Notes under the pieces: generated by a model | What the model saw: only the letters and a program-made list of their open reading frames with translations | The model's database searches: none | What the model was told of the DNA's origin: nothing | Translations under genes and position numbers: made by a program | Shown here: in pieces, positions 58,526 to 64,000 of the stretch | Numbering within the stretch: the first letter of the stretch is position 1 | Layout of the letters: the number at the start of each line of letters is the position of its first letter | Origin: Lysinibacillus_B sp031181585 | GTDB taxonomy: Bacteria; Bacillota; Bacilli; Bacillales_A; Planococcaceae | Assembly: GCF_047301505.1 (NCBI RefSeq) | Contig: NZ_CP154840.1 | Span: forward strand, 310,001-374,000 | DNA: 64,000 bases | Direction: 5' to 3'

Positions 58526-60160
58526 GTGATCATATTTCAACCACTCGATTATACTGACCCGTCAGCACAGCAATGGGAGAGTATCATTACGCAACCGTTA
58601 GCATCGAGACCTATCTATACAAAAACCGGTACAACAATTCAATACACGCGAATCGCCCAGGTTATGCTCGGTATTTTCGACGATGAGCATACGATGAAGG
58701 AATATTTATATAATCTGAAATCATTGCCGATTGGCTGGACGTTACTGTTTGATTCTTTACCGAAAGCAATCGATGCTGAGACACGAACAGAGATTGTAAA
58801 CATCCTACAAATACATAAACAGTCGCCGTTATCCTTAAACCGAATGCTGGCTTTTTTTGCAGCCCGGCAATTACTTCCTTTGACGGCCACGCCATACAAG
58901 CAGCAGATGGTAGATGCTTTTAAAAAATGGCTGGAGCTGATGGACCAAAAATATCCTAGACTATCCCATCCCAATCTTCAACGCATTTTCTTAGATTTAG
59001 TGAAATGGTCAAAGCACTATTTCCCTCTTTGGATGCAGGAAGTGCAATTTGAGGAACAGATGCCAAAAATCCTTTGGTATGGACCGATGACGGAAAGTGA
59101 GGCATATTTCGTTTACTTCCTTTATTTGTTCGGGTGTGATGTTGTAATTTTTGAACCTACAGGAGAAAATCCATTAGAGAAGTACGGTCTTTTTGGAGTG
59201 CCAGCAACAAAGCTTGCGACTACGAGTATATTATTTGAGTTTCCTCATGAAAAGCCGCTTCAGGTTCAGACGGTAACAGCGCGGACGTATGAAACAATGA
59301 AACAAAACTTCTATGAGTCTTCAAAACTCAATTATCCGTGGAAATACCTTGACCATGAAACACGTGCAGTCATGCTGAATACGACCTATGATGAAATGTT
59401 CATCGTTAGCGAAGCGAAAATGGAGCACAGGGAAGGATTCGATGCGGATGATGAATATGTATATCTTCCAGTCATCTTTGGAAAAATAGACGGGGTCGCA
59501 GCGAATTTGCAGGAATATGTAGATCAGCTGAAACGATTGAAAGAAAACCCGCTTTCTCAAATCATTCATACATTCCCATTGATTGAGCCGCAGCGGGCGA
59601 ACATGCAGTACTATGTTCAGGATGCGAGCACAAATGGGGAGCTGGATGCTGAGAAAATGATTGAGATGCGCAATTGGCCATACAAGGAGCTGCCAGTCGC
59701 GAACCAGCGCAATATAGCAAAAACAATTATCCGTTTAATCGATTTGAAAATCGTGGAGCGGCTGCCGCATGAATCAGATGTGGACTACAAGGGGTATATT
59801 ATGGGGCAGCTATTCAAGCTGCAGGAAGAAACACTTCGGCTTTACCGTCAATTTGACTATAGCTACGAGAACCCGAAATACGTTTTGTTCATTGAAGAAG
59901 ATGCAAAGATGCAGCGAGGGGATGCTGTTTTATTAGTATTTTTAGCGTTTTTAGGGTTTGATGTTTTTATTTTCTCACCAGGCGGAAGCACGAATATCGA
60001 GCTCTTTCTGACTGAGCCGCTCGTGATGACACATAGACTGGAAAAAATCGAATTCCATCTAACATTAAAAGAAATTTTGCAGGAAAAGAAAGCACCGAAA
60101 GAAACTAAACGTCTTTCCTTAAAAAATATTCTTGATCGGATGAAGCGCAGAGACTTTTAA
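58526..60160 (+). CDS. YceG-like Ter-cluster protein
   Basis: About 544 residues from GTG 58526, five bases after GAGGTGA (a GTG nine bases earlier overlaps the ribosome site). Soluble, no membrane segment. Size, order and parts such as IAQVMLGIFDDEHTMKEYLY, KILWYGPMTESEAYFVYFLY and DAVLLVFLAFLGFDVFIFSPGG fit the YceG family found beside TerD and TelA genes in Bacillales. The last two segments look like two copies of the same Rossmann-like strand-helix unit. Biochemical role unknown. Confidence 0.75.
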   Translation: MIIFQPLDYTDPSAQQWESIITQPLASRPIYTKTGTTIQYTRIAQVMLGIFDDEHTMKEYLYNLKSLPIGWTLLFDSLPKAIDAETRTEIVNILQIHKQSPLSLNRMLAFFAARQLLPLTATPYKQQMVDAFKKWLELMDQKYPRLSHPNLQRIFLDLVKWSKHYFPLWMQEVQFEEQMPKILWYGPMTESEAYFVYFLYLFGCDVVIFEPTGENPLEKYGLFGVPATKLATTSILFEFPHEKPLQVQTVTARTYETMKQNFYESSKLNYPWKYLDHETRAVMLNTTYDEMFIVSEAKMEHREGFDADDEYVYLPVIFGKIDGVAANLQEYVDQLKRLKENPLSQIIHTFPLIEPQRANMQYYVQDASTNGELDAEKMIEMRNWPYKELPVANQRNIAKTIIRLIDLKIVERLPHESDVDYKGYIMGQLFKLQEETLRLYRQFDYSYENPKYVLFIEEDAKMQRGDAVLLVFLAFLGFDVFIFSPGGSTNIELFLTEPLVMTHRLEKIEFHLTLKEILQEKKAPKETKRLSLKNILDRMKRRDF

Positions 60161-60245
60161 AAGGTGGAGCATTTTTTGGAAATGCGTTATTAGAAATGGT
60201 AATATTTAATTGTTGGATAATTTGAACGGAAGGAAGTGTGCTCGA

Positions 60246-60863
60246 TTGGTAGTAAATCTTCAAAAAGGTCAGCGTGTTGATTTAACAAAAGGAAACGCTG
60301 GATTAAGTAAAATCGTCGTTGGACTCGGCTGGGATCCGGTTGAACAAAAAAGCGGCGGAGGCGGCTTTTTAGGCGGTCTTTTCGGAGGCGGAGGCAGTTC
60401 AAAGCCCAATATCGACTGTGATGCATCTGTTTTAATGCTGCAAAATGATAAGCTTGCTCGTCAGGAGGATGTTGTCTACTTTGGCAGAAAAGCGAGTGCA
60501 TGCGGGTCAGTCGTACATTCAGGAGATAATTTAACTGGCGATGGGGATGGCGATGATGAAGTAATCACAATTAATCTAAGTGCCGTGCCAGCGCAATTTA
60601 ATAAATTAGTATTCGTAGTGAACATTTATGAGGCGCAAAGCCGTCAGCAGCATTTCGGTATGATTCGTAATGCGTATATCCGTGTCTTAGAGCCGGGGAC
60701 AAATAATGAATTAATTCGCTATAATTTATCGGAAGATTATCAAAATCAAACAGCCCTTATTACGGGGGAAATTTATCGTCATAATAACGAATGGAAATTC
60801 GGTGCAACAGGTACCGCTACGCAGGATAAGAAGCTTGGCGAAGTCTGTGCCCGATTTACATAA
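60246..60863 (+). CDS. TerD-domain protein with Gly-rich insertion (YceC-like)
   Basis: 205 residues from TTG 60246 behind GGAAGGAAG. TerD fold: NLQKGQRVDLTKG, VVGLGWDP, then a Gly-rich insert (36-52, with GGGGFLGGLFGGGG) in place of the short loop of its neighbours. The first Ca2+-site reads NIDCDASVLML, not DFDLDAS; HSGDNLTGDGDGDDE (second acidic site) is intact. TerD proteins bind Ca2+ and assemble at the membrane under stress. First of three TerD genes in tandem. Confidence 0.9.
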   Translation: MVVNLQKGQRVDLTKGNAGLSKIVVGLGWDPVEQKSGGGGFLGGLFGGGGSSKPNIDCDASVLMLQNDKLARQEDVVYFGRKASACGSVVHSGDNLTGDGDGDDEVITINLSAVPAQFNKLVFVVNIYEAQSRQQHFGMIRNAYIRVLEPGTNNELIRYNLSEDYQNQTALITGEIYRHNNEWKFGATGTATQDKKLGEVCARFT

Positions 60864-60883
60864 TAAAAAGGGGGAAGTAAAAA

Positions 60884-61465
60884 ATGGTAATTTCATTAGC
60901 AAAAGGTCAAAAAGTTGATTTAACGAAAACAAATCCAGGTCTGCAAAAAGTGATGATTGGTTTAGGCTGGGATACAAACAAATATGATGGCGGAAACGAC
61001 TTCGATCTTGATACGTCTATTTTCCTGTTGGATGAAACAGGGAAAGTAAAAGATCCAAGCGACTTCGTTTTCTATAACAACACAACGGGTGGAAACGGAT
61101 CAGTTGTCCACTCAGGAGATAATTTGACAGGCGACGGCGATGGCGATGATGAAGTAGTATATGTGACATTGAATGAAGTACCATCTACTATCCAAAAAAT
61201 TACATTCACTGTAACAATTCATGATGCGGAAAGCCGTAATCAAAACTTCGGTATGGTATCGAATGCCTTTATCCGTATCGTAAATGATGCTAACGGACAG
61301 GAAATAATCCGTTATGACTTAGGTGAAGATTTCTCTATCGAAACAGCACTTGTAGTAGGTGAATTATACCGTCATGGTGGAGAGTGGAAATTCTCAGCAA
61401 TCGGTTCTGGCTATCAAGGTGGTCTTGCTGCCTTATGTAACGACTTTGGTTTACAGGTAGGGTAA
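60884..61465 (+). CDS. terD: TerD-family protein (YceD-like)
   Basis: 193 residues, one TerD domain. KGQKVDLTKTNPGL, VMIGLGWDTNKYDGG, first Ca2+ site NDFDLDTSIFLL, second HSGDNLTGDGDGDDE, and the core DAESRNQNFGMVSNAFIRI. All metal ligands are present. AAGGGGGAAG precedes the ATG, 20 bases after the previous gene. Confidence 0.95.
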   Translation: MVISLAKGQKVDLTKTNPGLQKVMIGLGWDTNKYDGGNDFDLDTSIFLLDETGKVKDPSDFVFYNNTTGGNGSVVHSGDNLTGDGDGDDEVVYVTLNEVPSTIQKITFTVTIHDAESRNQNFGMVSNAFIRIVNDANGQEIIRYDLGEDFSIETALVVGELYRHGGEWKFSAIGSGYQGGLAALCNDFGLQVG

Positions 61466-61478
61466 GAGGAGGATTCAT

Positions 61479-62057
61479 ATGGCAATTCAATTAAGCAAAG
61501 GGCAGCGTATTGACCTGACTAAAAATGATCCATCCCTACAGCGAATTATCATTGGTTTAGGTTGGGATGTAAAGAATTTCGACGGCGGCCAGGATTTTGA
61601 CTTGGATGCATCTGTCTTTATGCTTGGAGCAGATGGAAAATGCCGTAATGATTTAGACTTTATCTTCTATAACAACTTACAAAGTACAGATGGTTCCGTC
61701 ATCCATACAGGAGATAACCGTACAGGTGAGGGAGACGGAGACGATGAGCAGATTAAAGTCGATTTATCGAAAGTTCCGTCTTCTGTAGACCGTATAGCGT
61801 TTACGGTAACAATCCATGATGCAGAGGCACGCCGTCAGAACTTTGGCCAAGTTACTAATGCATTTGTACGATTGGTAAATGAAGATACAAATAACGAAGT
61901 GCTCCGTTTTGACTTAGGGGAGGATTTCTCTATCGAAACGGCAGTCGTGTTCTGTGAGCTGTATCGCCACAATCAAGACTGGAAATTCAATGCGGTAGGA
62001 TCGGGCTATCAGGGCGGATTGGCTGCTTTAGTCCGAGCATACGGTTTATCAGTGTAA
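61479..62057 (+). CDS. terD: TerD-family protein (YceE-like)
   Basis: 192 residues, one TerD domain closely similar to the previous gene: KGQRIDLTKNDPSL, IIGLGWDVKNFDGG, QDFDLDASVFML and HTGDNRTGEGDGDDE. The GSGYQGGLAALV end is shared. AGAGGAGGA precedes ATG 61479, 13 bases after the previous stop. Three diverged tandem copies are typical of this cluster in Bacillales. Confidence 0.95.
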   Translation: MAIQLSKGQRIDLTKNDPSLQRIIIGLGWDVKNFDGGQDFDLDASVFMLGADGKCRNDLDFIFYNNLQSTDGSVIHTGDNRTGEGDGDDEQIKVDLSKVPSSVDRIAFTVTIHDAEARRQNFGQVTNAFVRLVNEDTNNEVLRFDLGEDFSIETAVVFCELYRHNQDWKFNAVGSGYQGGLAALVRAYGLSV

Positions 62058-62093
62058 TTAGCTTCTCATTTTGCTCACTTTAATAAAGTACAA

Positions 62094-62132
62094 AGGAGGC
62101 CGTTCCGAAAGGGGGCGGCTTTTTCTTTTCAA
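62094..62132 (+). terminator. Hairpin between terD3 and the lyase gene
   Basis: GGAGGCCGTTCC, GAAA loop, GGGGGCGGCTTTTTC. It could attenuate read-through into the lyase/phosphoribosyltransferase pair. Confidence 0.6.
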
Positions 62133-62145
62133 ATGGAGGTTTTAT

Positions 62146-63273
62146 ATGCGTTTTTTTATGGGACTACCTCAAGAAAATCTAACGACTATTTTTTATAAGC
62201 AGCCTACCCTTTTTTCAAAAAATACTGCTAGGGAGTACCTTGCTTATTGCTTGGGAGCCGCTCTATACATGCCCGCTACAAAGCCGAGGATTGCACAGGA
62301 TTTAATTATCAGAAAGTTCCCTAATTTGACATCGGTCGTTATTGATTTGGAGGATGCGGTAGGTGATTTACATGTAACAGCCGCATTAAACAATTTACAT
62401 GAAACATTTGAAATATTAGCAGCTGCGATTGAACAAGGAGCAATTACCCACGATGAGTTGCCATTATTATTTGTAAGACCGCGGAACCCTGAGCAATTAG
62501 GGGAGGTAACATCCTTGCTCGGTTCACTACAGCACTATTTGACAGGCTATGTATTTCCGAAATTCTCTGTGCATAATGCCGATGCATATCTAGGAGAGCT
62601 GGCAGCGCAAAGAACTAAGGGGTATTTACTTTATGGAATGCCTATTTTAGAGACGAGCGATATTTTATATAAAGAAAAAAGACATGATACCCTGCTGACG
62701 ATCAGAGAAAAATTGATTAAGCATTACGATGCTATTTTAAATGTCCGTATTGGTACTACTGATTTCTCAGGTCTTTATGGAATTCGCCGTACCCAGCAAA
62801 CAAGCCTCTATGATATTGTCATTGTAAGAGACTGTTTAGCTGATATTTTGAATGTTTTTGGAAGAAGCGAGAATCCATTTGTTCTATCTGGCAGCGTGTG
62901 GGAATATTTTGATTCCCCGATGTCTCAAAATTATGAGGTAGGCAATATGCTGACAAGAAAAATGACAGCAACTACCGAGGGACTGATCAGGGAGATACAG
63001 CTAGATCGTTTAAATGGATTGATTGGTAAAACCATCATTCATCCAACCCATATCAATATAGTAAACGCCATGCATGTGGTTACGCATGAAGAGTATCTGG
63101 ATGCACTAGATGTTATGGGAAATCAGGCAGGGACAGTAGGCGTTCAAAAAAGTGAATATGCAAATAAAATGAATGAAATGAAACCTCACTATGAATGGGC
63201 CCGGAAAATACTCATCCGAGCAGAGGTATATGGCGTATTTCATCCACAGAGCCAATTCAACGACTTACTATAG
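62146..63273 (+). CDS. HpcH/HpaI-type C-C bond lyase of the Ter cluster
   Basis: 375 residues from ATG 62146 (eight bases after GGAGG; earlier in-frame codons run through the hairpin). TIM-barrel citrate-lyase-beta/aldolase family: ALYMPATKPRIAQ, SVVIDLEDAVGD (metal/acid residues), LPLLFVRPRNPEQL, GYVFPKF, GYLLYGMPILET and KTIIHPTHINIVN. In ter operons such a lyase is encoded beside a phosphoribosyltransferase; comparative genomics has linked them to a nucleoside-like metabolite. Confidence 0.85.
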   Translation: MRFFMGLPQENLTTIFYKQPTLFSKNTAREYLAYCLGAALYMPATKPRIAQDLIIRKFPNLTSVVIDLEDAVGDLHVTAALNNLHETFEILAAAIEQGAITHDELPLLFVRPRNPEQLGEVTSLLGSLQHYLTGYVFPKFSVHNADAYLGELAAQRTKGYLLYGMPILETSDILYKEKRHDTLLTIREKLIKHYDAILNVRIGTTDFSGLYGIRRTQQTSLYDIVIVRDCLADILNVFGRSENPFVLSGSVWEYFDSPMSQNYEVGNMLTRKMTATTEGLIREIQLDRLNGLIGKTIIHPTHINIVNAMHVVTHEEYLDALDVMGNQAGTVGVQKSEYANKMNEMKPHYEWARKILIRAEVYGVFHPQSQFNDLL

Positions 63274-63285
63274 GAGGAGGTTCAT

Positions 63286-64000
63286 ATGTACTCAGTATTG
63301 GAGAAGCTTTATGTAGACACAACAATCCGAGAAAATCCGTATCACTTTGACCGTGATATCCTCTTTGATGTAGCAGCACGAATCAATAAAAAGCGCCCAT
63401 TTTTGTTTGTTAGCAAAGTCTTAGGAAAGCATTTGGCCGTGCAGCCACAAATTCCATTGCTTACGGGCGCTCTGCTGGCAATGCGCTTTGCTGAAACTTC
63501 ATTGCAGGTAAAGCATCCGTATACAGAAAAAACTGTTCACGCTATAAAATCCAAGTCAGGCTTGGATGTACTGCATGAGGTTTGGGAGCATCCAATCAAG
63601 CTTCCAGAGAAACATCTTATTATTGGTTTTGCAGAGACAGCGACAGCATTGGGGCATGCTTTTTTCCGTGCCTGCGATCATCGCGCATCCTATATTCACA
63701 CAACCCGGGAAGAAATTTGCGGTATGGAACCGATTATCCGGTTTGAAGAAGAGCATTCCCATGCGACAAGTCATCGTATGTATACGGAAAATGAAAATCT
63801 ATTAATGGAACATCGACATATTATCTTAGTAGACGATGAAATTTCTACTGGAAAAACGAACTTGAATATTATCGACCAATTGAAGAAAGCGTATCCTCAT
63901 CTTGCGCATTTCACTGTCGTCTCCATATTGGACTGGCGTAATAAAAGCCAGCGTGCAGCCTATGATGAACAGGCTGAAAAGCTGGGCATTACATTAAATG
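63286..64000 (+). CDS. Phosphoribosyltransferase-domain protein of the Ter cluster (partial)
   Basis: The first 238 codons are in the window and the gene runs off the end. ATG 63286 follows TAGGAGGAGG. Visible: PFLFVSKVLGKHLAVQP, LIIGFAETATALGHAFF, and the PRPP motif HIILVDDEISTGKTNLNII (acidic pair DDE then a T-G-K-T loop). It matches the PRTase of ter operons, usually followed by a TRSP domain and an ATP-grasp gene. Coupled to the lyase gene (12 bases). Confidence 0.85.
   Translation, partial: MYSVLEKLYVDTTIRENPYHFDRDILFDVAARINKKRPFLFVSKVLGKHLAVQPQIPLLTGALLAMRFAETSLQVKHPYTEKTVHAIKSKSGLDVLHEVWEHPIKLPEKHLIIGFAETATALGHAFFRACDHRASYIHTTREEICGMEPIIRFEEEHSHATSHRMYTENENLLMEHRHIILVDDEISTGKTNLNIIDQLKKAYPHLAHFTVVSILDWRNKSQRAAYDEQAEKLGITLN

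Overview
The window is chromosomal DNA from a low-GC Gram-positive bacterium of the order Bacillales, most like the Lysinibacillus/Solibacillus/Planococcaceae group. This is inferred from strong AGGAGG-type ribosome sites, frequent TTG/GTG starts, a Bacillus-type LexA box, S-box, T-box and preQ1 leaders, and genes close to B. subtilis mtnE/mtnU, uvrX/yolD, metNPQ, tcyP and yceC-H. No rRNA, tRNA, phage module or CRISPR array was seen.

Layout. 0-6.2 kb: end of a LysR-type gene, a MetE-C-terminal-like methyltransferase with an aromatic-acid-type MFS transporter, a GNAT acetyltransferase and topB. 6.3-17.8 kb: an AT-rich accessory island of short, mostly unrecognised genes, nearly all on the plus strand. 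Most are followed by a copy of a dispersed palindromic repeat, giving a cassette-like gene-repeat-gene-repeat array. It also holds a candidate secreted Cys-containing peptide precursor, two gene remnants and a 20-bp tandem repeat. The island is bracketed by intact topB and a broken, inverted topB paralogue (17.9-18.5 kb).

18.7-25.6 kb: a K+-channel-like protein with an altered selectivity filter, a PadR regulator with a YhgE/Pip-type exporter, DUF202, ybaK, yczE, a cluster of five DnaA boxes, and kbl. 25.6-31.8 kb: a sulfur block, with the mtnE/mtnU divergent pair, then a SAM riboswitch, metQ-metN-metP and an FMN alpha-hydroxy-acid oxidase all read on the minus strand. 31.9-39.2 kb: LexA-controlled uvrX-yolD, a short-chain threonine dehydrogenase (partner of kbl), and a TetR-controlled aldehyde/alcohol dehydrogenase pair. 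39.2-42.8 kb: a two-gene ABC exporter and a complete IS3/IS150-type element.

42.8-49.9 kb: a tryptophan operon trpEDCFBA plus a second trpB, headed by a Trp-specific T-box. Its trpE has lost the catalytic core, and the operon terminator hairpin was split by the IS. 50.0-55.5 kb: queT under a preQ1 riboswitch, a TrpXYZ-type ABC importer, a degenerate repeat region and ilvA. 55.7 kb to the end: tcyP, then a Ter stress cluster (TerC, YceG-like, three TerD proteins, a TIM-barrel C-C lyase and a phosphoribosyltransferase cut by the window edge).

The most unusual items are the gene-palindrome array, the gutted TrpE inside an otherwise intact T-box operon with a duplicate TrpB, the IS inside the trp terminator, and the DnaA-box cluster.
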